Of a stretch of 64,000 nucleotides of DNA, positions 53,504 through 62,108 are shown piece by piece. The translations under genes were made by a program, and so were the position numbers. Source of the DNA: Rhizobium esperanzae (lineage in GTDB: Bacteria; Pseudomonadota; Alphaproteobacteria; Rhizobiales; Rhizobiaceae); assembly GCF_014197615.1 (NCBI RefSeq), contig NZ_JACIFY010000012.1:124001-188000 (forward strand). The letters are read 5' to 3'. The stretch's first letter is position 1. Each line of letters starts with the position of its first letter. The notes below the pieces were generated by a model, which worked only from the letters and a program-made list of their open reading frames with translations, was not told where the DNA came from and ran no database searches.

Positions 53504-54361
53504 CTAACTTCCCATCCGGTTCAGCCGGCTGCGCGGATCATTGTATTCGTTCATCGACATGGAGAGCAGGAACAGCGCCAGAAACAGAATGACGATGACG
53601 GCGACGGGGGCGGCCACCCACCACCAGATGCCCGAGATCAGCGCCGAATGCGCATTGGCCCAGTAGATCATCATGCCCATGGTCGGCGTCTCGATATCGG
53701 TGAAACCGAGCACCGAAAGGGTGATCTCCATGCCGATCGACCAGATCATGTTGTTCATCGTCGTGGCAAAGACGATCGGCAGCACATAGGGCAGGTGCTC
53801 CTCGATGAGGATCTTGCGCATCGTCATGCCGGAATAGACGCTCTGGGTGGTGAACGGCCGGCTCTTCAGGCCGATCGCCACCGAGCGGATGAGGCGCGCA
53901 TCATAGGACCAGCCGAGCGAGGCCATGATGACGATCAGCGCCGTCCAGGTCATGCTGTCCTTCAGCACGAAATAGAAAAGGATCAGCAGTGGGAATTGCG
54001 GGATGACCATGACGCTGTCGTTGATCGCCATCAGCACCCGGTCGACCGCGCCGCCGGCATAACCGGCGACCAGCCCGACAACCAGCGAGATGATGCGCGA
54101 GAGAAAGGCGACGCCGATGCCGAAATAGAGCGTGTTGCGAAGGCCGGTCGTCAGCTGCCAGAACACGTCCTGGCCGCGCGAAGTGGTGCCGAGCCAATAG
54201 TCGCCGTCCGGCGGCATGTCGGGCGGCAGGAGATAGATGTCGGTCGCGCCATAGGGCGAGAAATAGGACAGGATGACGAGGCCGACGATGACGGCAAAGA
54301 GCAGCAGGCCACAGAGGAATTCCATGTTCTGGCGGGCGAGGTCGCGGACGATGGTAAACAT
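53504..54361 (-). CDS. ABC importer permease (DppC type)
   Basis: A 285-residue permease with an N-terminal TM (FLCGLLLFAVIVGLVILSYF), periplasmic LGTTSRGQDVFWQLTTGLRNTL, and the EAA-type loop near ARLIRSVAIGLKSRPFTTQSVYSG. It forms the channel with the DppB-type subunit, whose gene ends 3 nt upstream. Confidence 0.88.
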   Translation of the reverse strand: MFTIVRDLARQNMEFLCGLLLFAVIVGLVILSYFSPYGATDIYLLPPDMPPDGDYWLGTTSRGQDVFWQLTTGLRNTLYFGIGVAFLSRIISLVVGLVAGYAGGAVDRVLMAINDSVMVIPQFPLLILFYFVLKDSMTWTALIVIMASLGWSYDARLIRSVAIGLKSRPFTTQSVYSGMTMRKILIEEHLPYVLPIVFATTMNNMIWSIGMEITLSVLGFTDIETPTMGMMIYWANAHSALISGIWWWVAAPVAVIVILFLALFLLSMSMNEYNDPRSRLNRMGS

Positions 54362-54364
54362 GGT

Positions 54365-55369
54365 CTATTCCACCTTGATGCGCGGATCGATCAGCGGGCT
54401 CAGCACGTCGATGATGAAGACGGCGGCGGCAACGCCGACGATCGACAGCGCGCTGAGGCCGAGCACCAGGCTGTAGTCGCCGGCATGCACCGCTTCGATG
54501 AGCAGATTGCCGATGCCGGGATAGCCGAAGACGATTTCGGTGATGACGGTGCCGTTGAAGATCGCGCCGAGCGACATGGCGAGCCCGGTGAATTGCGGCA
54601 CCATGGCATTGCGGGCGATGTAGGAGCGCAGGATCTTGCGCTTCGGCACGCCGCCAAGTTCGGCGAAGACGACGTAATCGTCGGTGATGATGTTGGACAC
54701 CAGCGCCCGCATGCCGATCAGCCAGCTGCCGGCGCCGACCAGGATCAGCGACAAGGCCGGCAGGATGGAGTGTTTGAGAATATCGAGGACCAGAGCAAAG
54801 GAGAGGTCGAGATTGGCGTTCATCTCATAGCCGCCATTGATCGGCAGCACCGGCCAGATGAAGCCGAAGACGATGAGCAGCACGAAGGCCAGGATATAAT
54901 AGGGAATGGGCAGCATCGCGATGAAGACGAGGCTGACGGCCTTCAGCACCATGTCCTTGCGGTAGTAGCCGGCGAGCGCGCCGATCGCATTGCCGAGCAC
55001 GAAGGTGATCAGCGTCGAGACCGTCATCAGCCCGACCGTCCAGGGCAGCGAGCGCAGGATGATGGTGGAGACGGGGGTCGGGAAGGCCGAGAGCGAGGGG
55101 CCGAGATCGCCGGTCGCCAGCCGCAGCCAGAAATGCAGATATTGCTCCCAGATCGAGCCTTGCATGCCGTACAGCTCGCGCAGCGACTGGCGCATCAGCT
55201 CGATCGCATTCGGATCGGATTGGCCCATCTGGGTGATGGCGCCTATGCTTTCTTCGACCGGATCGATCGGGGTCAGGTGGGTGACGAAGAAGGTGATCGT
55301 CACACCGAGAAAGACGACAAGCAGAAACTGACCGAACCGCTTCAGCACAAAGATCAGATAGGGCGTCAT
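54365..55369 (-). CDS. ABC importer permease (DppB type)
   Basis: A 334-residue permease. ATG 55367-55369 begins TPYLIFVLKRFGQFLLVVFL, the standard DppB/OppB N-terminus. Six TMs and the EAA loop (FAELGGVPKRKILRSYIARNAM) are present, with the C-terminal FGYPGIGNLLIEAVHAGDY signature. Encoded 116 nt downstream of the binding-protein gene. Confidence 0.9.
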   Translation of the reverse strand: MTPYLIFVLKRFGQFLLVVFLGVTITFFVTHLTPIDPVEESIGAITQMGQSDPNAIELMRQSLRELYGMQGSIWEQYLHFWLRLATGDLGPSLSAFPTPVSTIILRSLPWTVGLMTVSTLITFVLGNAIGALAGYYRKDMVLKAVSLVFIAMLPIPYYILAFVLLIVFGFIWPVLPINGGYEMNANLDLSFALVLDILKHSILPALSLILVGAGSWLIGMRALVSNIITDDYVVFAELGGVPKRKILRSYIARNAMVPQFTGLAMSLGAIFNGTVITEIVFGYPGIGNLLIEAVHAGDYSLVLGLSALSIVGVAAAVFIIDVLSPLIDPRIKVE

Positions 55370-55485
55370 AAGGCAGTGGTTCCTCTCTGGTTCCCTCTGG
55401 AAAGGCTCGACGAGCACGGGTGGTTGGGCTCCATGCCCGTCGATAGGGGGCCGGCGCGATGGCTACGCGCCGGCGTTGGGAGGAT

Positions 55486-57390
55486 TTATTTCGGTTGAGC
55501 CGGCTTCAGCTTGACCATCATCAGCCTCGAATTCGCCCAGTTCGGCACCGGATCGGTATAGGGGTCCTTGATGGTGGGGTAGCCGGTCCAGTAGGTCGTA
55601 TCCATCGAGGTGAAGACGTTATAGGACATCAGCGGGATCGTCGGCATTTCGCGGGCGACGAGCTTCAGATAATCCTTGCCGAGCTCCATGCCCTTCGGAT
55701 CGTCGGCACTGATGCCGCGGATGCTCTCGATGATCTTGTCGAGCTCCGGATTGGACCAGCGCTGCCAGTTGCGCGGCGGCTGAACCTCACCCTTCTTGGC
55801 GACGAACTGCGAGTGCCAGCTGTCGAGGAAGAAGGAAAGGTCGGGATCGCCGCCCCAGGTTTCGACGCTCCAGGCGATCGCCACCTGGAAATCGCCGGGC
55901 TGCAGCGCCGTCTGCCAGAGCTTCGCGGCCGGTACCGCTTTGGCGTCGATGCCGAAGGCTGCCCATTGCTGCGCAATCAGCGTGCCGGCGCGGGTGAAGA
56001 CCGAGCGTGTGTCGCCCTCCACCGTCATGCGGATCTTGAAGGGCTGCCCATCAGGGGTCAGCCATTTGCCACCTGACTTTTTGAAGCCGGCCTTTTCCAG
56101 CAGTTCGCCGGCCGCTTTCGGGTCCGGTTTCCACCAGCCATAGCCGAAGGCACCGCTGATCGCCTGCGGGTCGGTCGGGATCTGGTCCTTGAACTTCGGC
56201 TGCTTGCGCAGGATATCGGCGATCTGCTGTCCGACTGTCGGGTCATACGGCTTGATCTTGCTCTTGCCGGTATCGATCTCGAAATCCTTCAGCCAGTCCT
56301 GCATCGGCGCCTGATAGTCTTTCATCGTCGCTGCCGTCGGCGGTACGCCGAGTGCCGAAAGCGTCGCCGCCCCGCGATAGCTCGCCATGTCGACGGCCTT
56401 GATGTCGATCAGCAGGGCCAGCGCCCAGCGCACATCGGCATTGTCGAAGGGCGCTTCCTGGGTGTTGAAGATCACCGCCGGCAGCGTCGGATCCGGATGG
56501 GCGAAGGGGAAGCCCGGGAACCAGGTATCGATGGTCTTCGACTTCTCCTTGAGGGTGAACATGCCCTCCGGCGTGTTGTCGTGGATGATATCGAGATTGT
56601 GCTCGAGCTGAGCGATGGTGCGTTTATCCGGCGGGCCGGGATCGGTATAGGTCACATATTTCGGGGCGGGCTCGCCGAAGCGGGCAAGCGAGGTGCGCTG
56701 CCAGTCGTCGCGCTTCTCCCAGGTATACCATTTGCCCTGCGGATCGTAGGACTTCAGCTTGTAGGCGCCGAGCGAGACCGGATTGGCGAAATCGTAGCGA
56801 AGCGGATCTTCGACCTTCTCGAACACATGCTTCGGCATGATCCAGGCGCCGTTCCAGCGCACGGTGAAGATCGCATGGAAGCGCGAATTCGGCTTCTTCA
56901 GCTTGAACACCACGGTCTGCGGATCGGTCGCCTCGACACTTGCCACCTGCACCGAGAAGGCCGCACTCCAGACCATGCCGGGATGATCCATCTGCGTCTT
57001 GACGGTATAGACGACGTCATCGGCGGTGAATTCGACGCCGTCGCTCCAGTAGAGCCCCTTGCGCAGTTTCACGGTCATTTCGGTGAAGTCGGCATTATAT
57101 TGCGGTTTGTCGGCGGCGAGCGAATTGTCCCAGGCCGCGCCGCCAAGCCCCTGTTCGGGATCGATATACCAGAGCGTATCCATGGTCAGCTGCTGCAGGC
57201 CGGTGGAAACACCGCCGCCGCCATTGACCCAGATGTTGAACCAGCCGGGATTTTTGATCGTCCCTTCCGGATTTTCGACGATAAGCGTCTCCTTGCGCGG
57301 CAAGGAGGTGTAGTCATCGGCCCTCGCCGTCGCGGCCAGGCCGAGCGTGGCCAGCACGAAGCCGAATGCAAACCTCTTCCACTGTTGCAT
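55486..57390 (-). CDS. ABC substrate-binding protein (SBP_bac_5 family)
   Basis: A 634-residue periplasmic protein with a signal peptide (FAFGFVLATLGLAATARA) and a GGAGGAG site before ATG 57388-57390. It has the family-5 pattern, e.g. TVKLRKGLYWSDGVEFTADDVVYT and KLNPDW-like lobe hinges. Although family 5 is named for peptides and nickel, rhizobial and thermophile members also take up oligosaccharides. Lying between a GH51 arabinofuranosidase gene and Opp-type permeases, arabinose-containing oligosaccharides are the likely ligand. Confidence 0.85.
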   Translation of the reverse strand: MQQWKRFAFGFVLATLGLAATARADDYTSLPRKETLIVENPEGTIKNPGWFNIWVNGGGGVSTGLQQLTMDTLWYIDPEQGLGGAAWDNSLAADKPQYNADFTEMTVKLRKGLYWSDGVEFTADDVVYTVKTQMDHPGMVWSAAFSVQVASVEATDPQTVVFKLKKPNSRFHAIFTVRWNGAWIMPKHVFEKVEDPLRYDFANPVSLGAYKLKSYDPQGKWYTWEKRDDWQRTSLARFGEPAPKYVTYTDPGPPDKRTIAQLEHNLDIIHDNTPEGMFTLKEKSKTIDTWFPGFPFAHPDPTLPAVIFNTQEAPFDNADVRWALALLIDIKAVDMASYRGAATLSALGVPPTAATMKDYQAPMQDWLKDFEIDTGKSKIKPYDPTVGQQIADILRKQPKFKDQIPTDPQAISGAFGYGWWKPDPKAAGELLEKAGFKKSGGKWLTPDGQPFKIRMTVEGDTRSVFTRAGTLIAQQWAAFGIDAKAVPAAKLWQTALQPGDFQVAIAWSVETWGGDPDLSFFLDSWHSQFVAKKGEVQPPRNWQRWSNPELDKIIESIRGISADDPKGMELGKDYLKLVAREMPTIPLMSYNVFTSMDTTYWTGYPTIKDPYTDPVPNWANSRLMMVKLKPAQPK

Positions 57391-57576
57391 GAACTCCTCC
57401 CAAGTAAGCGACGATACGGCGGCCGCTGGGGCGCGCATGGGCATGTCGCGGTTGTCGGTTCGCAGCCACCAGGGCTTCACAGCCCTAGCCTCAATGAACC
57501 ATCTCTCCGGCTCGCCTGCCTCCTCGCGGGGGAGCCGAATACCTCGGCCGGGGCCATTCGGCACCCGGCGCAGCTG

Positions 57577-59085
57577 TCACACCGACAGCCGGATGACGTT
57601 GTAGGACAGCGGTTTCAGCGCTGCCCGCACTCGTCCGTCTTCGATCTTGGCGCTCTCGACGGTGACCGGAGCGACCGTCTGCGGCCGCTGCGCCGTATTG
57701 ACGGCTTCGAGATCGCCATGGGTCATTTCCACCTGCTCGATCAGCCGGGCGCCGCCAAACCCTTCCAGCCGCACGTCGAGATCGAGCGCTGTATCCGGGT
57801 GGCGGTTGACGGCAAAGAAGGTCAGCGTCCTGCCATCCTCGGAATGCACCGCCGAGACATCGAGATAGGGAACCTCGTTCTCCTCGTCGCTGTCATAGGT
57901 CGGGCCGTCGACGACGAGCTGCAGCGCCGTACCGCGGCCATATCGGGAGGCGTAGTAGAAGGGGTAATAGATCGTCTGGCGCCAGGCCGCACCGCCGTCT
58001 TCGGTCATGATCGGGGCGATGACGTTGACGAGCTGGGCGATGCAGGCGATGCGCACCCGGTCGGAGCGGCGGATGAAGGTGTTGAGGATACCGCCGACCT
58101 GCAGCACGTCCTCGAAATTATAGATATCTTCCAGCAGATGCGGGGCATCCGGCCACTCGTCGCGTGCCAGGATCTCCTTGTCCTGCTGATTGGAGTGATA
58201 CCAGACGTTCCATTCGTCGAAGGAAATGCCGATCGTCTTCTTCGAGCGCTTTTTCGCCTTGATGTAGTCGATGACGCCGCCGATCGTGGTGATGTAGCGG
58301 TCGAGCTTGGTGGCGCGGGAGAGATAGTTGAGCGTATTCTTCTCGCGGTTGGCGAAATACATATGCAGCGAGATGTAATCGGCGCTGTCATAGCACTGCT
58401 CGAGAACCTGCGCCTCCCAATCGGGATAGGTCTTCATGTCTGAGTTGGACGAGCCGCAGACCACGAGTTCGAGCGACTTGTCGAAGCCGCGCATGGCCTT
58501 TGCCGTCTCATCCGCCAGCCGGCCATATTCATAGGCCGATTTGTGGCCGACCTGCCAGGGGCCGTCCATCTCGTTGCCGAGGCACCACAATTTGACATCG
58601 TGCGGATTGGACCAGCCGTGTTTGCGGCGCAGGTCCGACCAATAGGTGCCGCCGGGATGGTTGCAATACTCCAGGAAATTGCGGGCAGCATCGAGGCCGC
58701 GCGAGCCGAGATTGACGGCGAGCATCGGCCTGGTATTGGCCTTCTTGCACCAGTCGACGAATTCGTTGACGCCGATCTGGTTGGCTTCGCGGGTCCGCCA
58801 GGCGAGGTCGAGCCGCACCGGGCGCTCGGACCGCGGGCCGACGCCGTCTTCCCAATTATAGGCCGAGACGAAATTGCCGCCGGGATAACGGCAGTAGGGC
58901 GTATCGAGATCACGGACGAGATCGAGCACGTCGCGGCGGAAGCCGTCCTCATCGGCTGTCGGATGTCCGGGCTCGTAAATACCGCCGTAGATCGCTCTGC
59001 CGAGATGCTCGAGAAATGAGCTGTAGAGCCTGGCGTCAATGGTCGCGATGCGGAAATCGCGGTGGGCAACGACATTCGTCTTCAA
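57577..59085 (-). CDS. Alpha-L-arabinofuranosidase, GH51
   Basis: A 502-residue cytoplasmic enzyme without a signal peptide. GH51 motifs are clear: YPGGNFVSAYNWEDGVGP (68-85), acid/base Glu172 in LGNEMDGPWQ, and nucleophile Glu291 in SFDEWNVWYHS; a C-terminal beta-sandwich follows. It removes terminal arabinofuranose from imported oligosaccharides, which fits the transporter encoded downstream. Preceded by two direct repeats (59104-59153), candidate regulator sites. Confidence 0.93.
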   Translation of the reverse strand: MKTNVVAHRDFRIATIDARLYSSFLEHLGRAIYGGIYEPGHPTADEDGFRRDVLDLVRDLDTPYCRYPGGNFVSAYNWEDGVGPRSERPVRLDLAWRTREANQIGVNEFVDWCKKANTRPMLAVNLGSRGLDAARNFLEYCNHPGGTYWSDLRRKHGWSNPHDVKLWCLGNEMDGPWQVGHKSAYEYGRLADETAKAMRGFDKSLELVVCGSSNSDMKTYPDWEAQVLEQCYDSADYISLHMYFANREKNTLNYLSRATKLDRYITTIGGVIDYIKAKKRSKKTIGISFDEWNVWYHSNQQDKEILARDEWPDAPHLLEDIYNFEDVLQVGGILNTFIRRSDRVRIACIAQLVNVIAPIMTEDGGAAWRQTIYYPFYYASRYGRGTALQLVVDGPTYDSDEENEVPYLDVSAVHSEDGRTLTFFAVNRHPDTALDLDVRLEGFGGARLIEQVEMTHGDLEAVNTAQRPQTVAPVTVESAKIEDGRVRAALKPLSYNVIRLSV

Positions 59086-59103
59086 CGGATCCTCCCGTTT
59101 ATG

Positions 59104-59153
59104 TATCAGGAATTTTGTTTTCTTGCCCCTAACTTGATATCAGGAATGTCGTT
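59104..59153. promoter_or_regulatory. Direct repeats in the GH51 promoter, candidate operator
   Basis: TATCAGGAATTTTGTT (59104-59119) and TATCAGGAATGTCGTT (59138-59153) are repeated with start points 34 nt apart, just upstream of the GH51 gene. The core TATCAGGAAT resembles the half-site TATCGGAAAT of the palindrome before the regulator gene (8 of 10 positions). Confidence 0.5.
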
Positions 59154-59295
59154 ATGTCAACCGAAAGACGGATTTAGTCATACTAATGTGGAATGCGGAA
59201 AAAGTTGGTATTTTTCAATTGATTGAACAAGTTTAGCGATGGCTGAAACATAAAATAAATGCGATTTCTAAATCAGGATATCCGATACTGTATTT

Positions 59296-60222
59296 TCAGA
59301 CATGTAGCCGCATGATGATGTCGCGGCCGTGATTTCCGAAGCCGCGGCCGAAGATGTTGACGCCGCCGGTGTGGCCGGCATTTTCGGCGATGCCGACCCT
59401 GAGACGAATGGAGGAATGCTGGGCAAGCGCCAGATCGCCGAGCGTGACGTTGGAGGCGGCGACGCCGTCGATGAAGGTGCCGCGCGTCGAGATCCGCCAG
59501 GTCTTCATCGTCCCGTATTGCGAACCTTCGAGCTTCCACCATGCCGGCGTGAAGGCGCCGCGCTTGTCGCCGTAATCGCCGGGCGACGTCCAGGTGCCGA
59601 TCGCCATGCCGTTCACCCAGAGCGTGATGTCGGAGGGCCAGTCCGGATTGGTGCCGGGCACTTCGGAGGACAGCTCCAGCGAAAATTCGATGGCGCGGAT
59701 ATCCTTGTTCAACACCTTGGCATTGTTGGGGAATTTATACTCGACATAGCCCCTGCCGAACCACACCAGCCCGGCCTGCATGCGCTGCGGATCGAGGAAA
59801 TAGTCGGGCACGTCGAGCGGGCCGATGACGCTCTCGCTGGAGCAGAGACCGCAGGGTGCGTGCACATCGCAGCTGGTATAGAGCCCGACCGGCATCTCGA
59901 CTTCGATGATATTGTTGGCCCGCTGCGCCGCACTTTCCTCGAAGCTGATCAGGATTTCGCTATAGGTCGCCGAGCAGATTTTCTGGTTTCCCTTGCGGGC
60001 TTTCGCCAGCCGCGAATCCACCAGCCCGGCCTCTTCCAGGATCTGAATGCCGGTTGCGACGGTGGATTGGGGGAGGGAGAGCGCCTGGGCGATATCGTTG
60101 ATGTTAAGCGGCCCCTTGGCGCAGAGCAGCTTCAGAATCTCGATCCGCGCCGGCGCCGAAAGCGCCCGTATCGCCTCATGATTCTCGCCCGCGGCAATCG
60201 TCAAAAACGAACGTTCCATCAT
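59296..60222 (-). CDS. HTH regulator with a C-terminal ligand-binding domain
   Basis: A 308-residue protein. ATG 60220-60222 follows GTGGGGGA. Residues 13-85 form an ArsR-like winged helix (AIRALSAPARIEILKLLCAKG, DIAQALSLPQSTVATGIQIL). Residues about 105-308 are a beta-rich domain with WFGRGYVEYKFPN and WPSDITLWVNGMAIGTWTSPG, possibly sugar-binding. A Cys cluster, Cys118, Cys124 and Cys127 (TSCDVHAPCGLC), joins the two and could bind metal. A perfect inverted repeat (60231-60262) at its promoter suggests autoregulation; the GH51 operon is the likely target. Confidence 0.78.
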   Translation of the reverse strand: MMERSFLTIAAGENHEAIRALSAPARIEILKLLCAKGPLNINDIAQALSLPQSTVATGIQILEEAGLVDSRLAKARKGNQKICSATYSEILISFEESAAQRANNIIEVEMPVGLYTSCDVHAPCGLCSSESVIGPLDVPDYFLDPQRMQAGLVWFGRGYVEYKFPNNAKVLNKDIRAIEFSLELSSEVPGTNPDWPSDITLWVNGMAIGTWTSPGDYGDKRGAFTPAWWKLEGSQYGTMKTWRISTRGTFIDGVAASNVTLGDLALAQHSSIRLRVGIAENAGHTGGVNIFGRGFGNHGRDIIMRLHV

Positions 60223-60230
60223 TCCCCCAC

Positions 60231-60262
60231 AATTTCCGATGTCATGATGTATATCGGAAATT
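60231..60262. promoter_or_regulatory. Perfect inverted repeat, candidate autoregulatory operator
   Basis: AATTTCCGAT (60231-60240) and ATCGGAAATT (60253-60262) are perfect 10-base inverted arms separated by 12 nt, 8 nt upstream of the regulator start. Position and symmetry fit binding by a dimeric winged-helix repressor. Confidence 0.65.
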
Positions 60263-60349
60263 ATGATACGGCAAGTGGGTGGTAACTCGAAGGTATCGAC
60301 GACGATCACGGGTTAGAGTCGGATGTGTCCGGAATCCGCCGATTGCAAA

Positions 60350-60381
60350 GGTGGGCGGAAGCCGTCTTGCATCCGCCCACC
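60350..60381 (-). terminator. Hairpin after the Old Yellow Enzyme gene
   Basis: GGTGGGCGGA (60350-60359) pairs with TCCGCCCACC (60372-60381), a 10-bp stem with a 12-base loop, 9 nt past the minus-strand stop at 60391. Only a short T-run follows (CTTTG). Confidence 0.55.
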
Positions 60382-60390
60382 CCGCCTGCT

Positions 60391-61512
60391 TCAGACTAAC
60401 TCGGACAAGGACGCTGGGTCGAAGCCTTTCAACTCTGAAAAATCGCCGTCTTCGACTTTGGCAACCCAATTCGGATCACTAAGAAACGCGCGTCCCACTG
60501 CTATAAGGTCGAACTCGTCGCGTTCCATGCGGTCGATTAGACGATCGAGACTAGCTGTAGGTGATCCTTTGCCTACAAAAGCGCTGGCAGTAACGTCGTT
60601 GCCGAGGCCCACCGATCCGACACCGATCGTCACCGCGCCGGTCACCTTCTTTGCCCAGCCTGCGCCATTGAGGCCATTCTCGCCATCGATCTCCGGGAAC
60701 TCTGGTTCCCAGAAGCGACGTTGCGAAACGTGAAGGACATCGACGCCAGCCTCAACCAAGGGCAACAGCCAAGCCTCCATCTCTGCTGGTGTTTCCGCGA
60801 GGCGTACGCTGAAATCTTGCTGTTTCCATTGACTGACGCGCATGATGATCGGGAATTCAGGTCCCACCGCTTCACGCACGGCGCTGACGATCTCGCCCGC
60901 AAAGCGCGAGCGTTGCTTAATCGTTGGCCCTCCATACCGGTCCGTTCGTAGATTGGTACCCGCCCAGAAGAATTGATCGATCAGATAGCCATGCGCGCCG
61001 TGGATTTCGACAGTGTCAAAGCCAAGCCGCTTGGCGTCTGCCGCGGCTTTGGCGAAGGCTGCGACAGTATCGGAGATATCTTCTTCAGTCATTGCCACGC
61101 CGCGGGCATCACCGGGCGCGTCCAATCCAGACGGGCTCTCCACCGGCGCATCGGGCTCCCAACCATTGATATACCGGGTCGCTCCAGTGTGCCAGAGCTG
61201 TGGCCCCATACGGCCTCCAGCACCGTGGACGGCGTCAATGACATTCTTCCATCCCCGCAGTGCCTCATTGCCGTGAAAGAAGGGGATTCCGCTGTCGTTG
61301 CGCGAGGCAGGGCGATTGACCACGGTCCCTTCAGACAGGATCAGTCCGGCGCGACCTTCTGCCCGGCGCCGATAGTAGTCGGCACTCGCCGGCCCCGGCA
61401 CGCCTTCAGGCGCAAAAAGGCGGGTCATGGGCGCCATGACGACACGATTTTTGAGTTCAAGCGATCGGATGGCGAGCGGCCGGAAAAGACTGCTTGTATC
61501 AGGACTGGGCAT
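60391..61512 (-). CDS. Old Yellow Enzyme-family NADH:flavin oxidoreductase
   Basis: A 373-residue FMN-dependent TIM barrel. ATG 61510-61512 is used (GGAG upstream). Motifs include RVVMAPMTR, the substrate-binding pair in EIHGAHGYLIDQFF (in the position of OYE His/Asn-His), RYGG, and the phosphate-binding region near VGRAFLSDPNWV. OYEs reduce electrophilic enones, nitro compounds and quinones. It is divergent from an HxlR regulator, as in electrophile-responsive pairs. Confidence 0.9.
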   Translation of the reverse strand: MPSPDTSSLFRPLAIRSLELKNRVVMAPMTRLFAPEGVPGPASADYYRRRAEGRAGLILSEGTVVNRPASRNDSGIPFFHGNEALRGWKNVIDAVHGAGGRMGPQLWHTGATRYINGWEPDAPVESPSGLDAPGDARGVAMTEEDISDTVAAFAKAAADAKRLGFDTVEIHGAHGYLIDQFFWAGTNLRTDRYGGPTIKQRSRFAGEIVSAVREAVGPEFPIIMRVSQWKQQDFSVRLAETPAEMEAWLLPLVEAGVDVLHVSQRRFWEPEFPEIDGENGLNGAGWAKKVTGAVTIGVGSVGLGNDVTASAFVGKGSPTASLDRLIDRMERDEFDLIAVGRAFLSDPNWVAKVEDGDFSELKGFDPASLSELV

Positions 61513-61572
61513 AAAGAGAACTCCGTTGCGTTTAATAGGCCCACAAGTATATTCTGTAGACCTGGCGTCAAT

Positions 61573-61600
61573 TAGGCACTTCAAATCGCCTAGGTATACC
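61573..61600. promoter_or_regulatory. Symmetric elements in the OYE/HxlR intergenic region
   Basis: TAGGC (61573-61577) and GCCTA (61588-61592) form a spaced inverted repeat, immediately followed by the palindrome GGTATACC (61593-61600). They lie 13 nt before the HxlR gene start, a plausible operator for the divergent pair. Confidence 0.4.
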
Positions 61601-61613
61601 GAAGGAAACCGAC

Positions 61614-62024
61614 ATGCTTGAGCTGGAGCCGCTTTGCTTTTCTTCCGAATGCCCGAGCCGGGCACTGTTCGACCAGATCGCCGATAAGTGGTCGATGATG
61701 GTGCTTGCCGTGCTTGACGACGGACCGCAGCGATTCAACGCCATCCGCCGCCGGCTGCAGGGCGTGACGCAGAAGGCTCTCACTCAGTGCTTGCGTCGCC
61801 TTGAACGCAACGGCCTGATAGCGAGAGAGGTGATTTCACTTTCGCCTGTTGCGGTGCAATATCACGTGACGCCGCTTGGCCGTACGTTGCGTGAACCCCT
61901 CCAGGAGTTGCACAAATGGACGTTGGTGAAACTGCCGGAAGTTACGGCAGCGAGAGAGGCGTTTGACAGGACTGATGGTGGGCAGAAGGCAGCGGACAAA
62001 TCGCTGATCCGATTGCGCCTTTAG
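61614..62024 (+). CDS. HxlR-family transcriptional regulator
   Basis: A 136-residue winged-helix protein with the HxlR signature: ALFDQIADKWSMMVLAVLDDGP, FNAIRRRLQGVTQKALTQCLRRLERNGLI and VQYHVTPLGRTL. Cys8 and Cys13 (PLCFSSECPSR) sit where redox-sensing HxlR members such as YodB/QorR carry their reactive Cys. It probably represses the divergent Old Yellow Enzyme gene and responds to quinones or other electrophiles. Confidence 0.88.
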   Translation: MLELEPLCFSSECPSRALFDQIADKWSMMVLAVLDDGPQRFNAIRRRLQGVTQKALTQCLRRLERNGLIAREVISLSPVAVQYHVTPLGRTLREPLQELHKWTLVKLPEVTAAREAFDRTDGGQKAADKSLIRLRL

Positions 62025-62108
62025 AGCAAACTGCGCAGAGCCAGGGCGTCTATGCTCGACCCCGATCCCGGGAAATTGCATGAAACTTCTGCCCATTCAG
62101 CGATTGCT

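Noticed and set aside
53501-55498. A 665-codon plus-strand frame antisense to the ABC permease genes
   Set aside because: It is extremely rich in Asp, His, Arg, Gln and Glu, the signature of the antisense frame of a G+C-rich membrane protein gene; the minus strand has two clear DppB/DppC permeases.
56497-58443. A 648-codon plus-strand frame antisense to the binding protein and GH51 genes
   Set aside because: It spans two real genes on the other strand and their intergenic gap, and has no domain pattern.
60242-60482. Short overlapping frames between the regulator and the Old Yellow Enzyme genes
   Set aside because: Arg/Pro-rich translations over the hairpin region 60350-60381, with no ribosome binding site.
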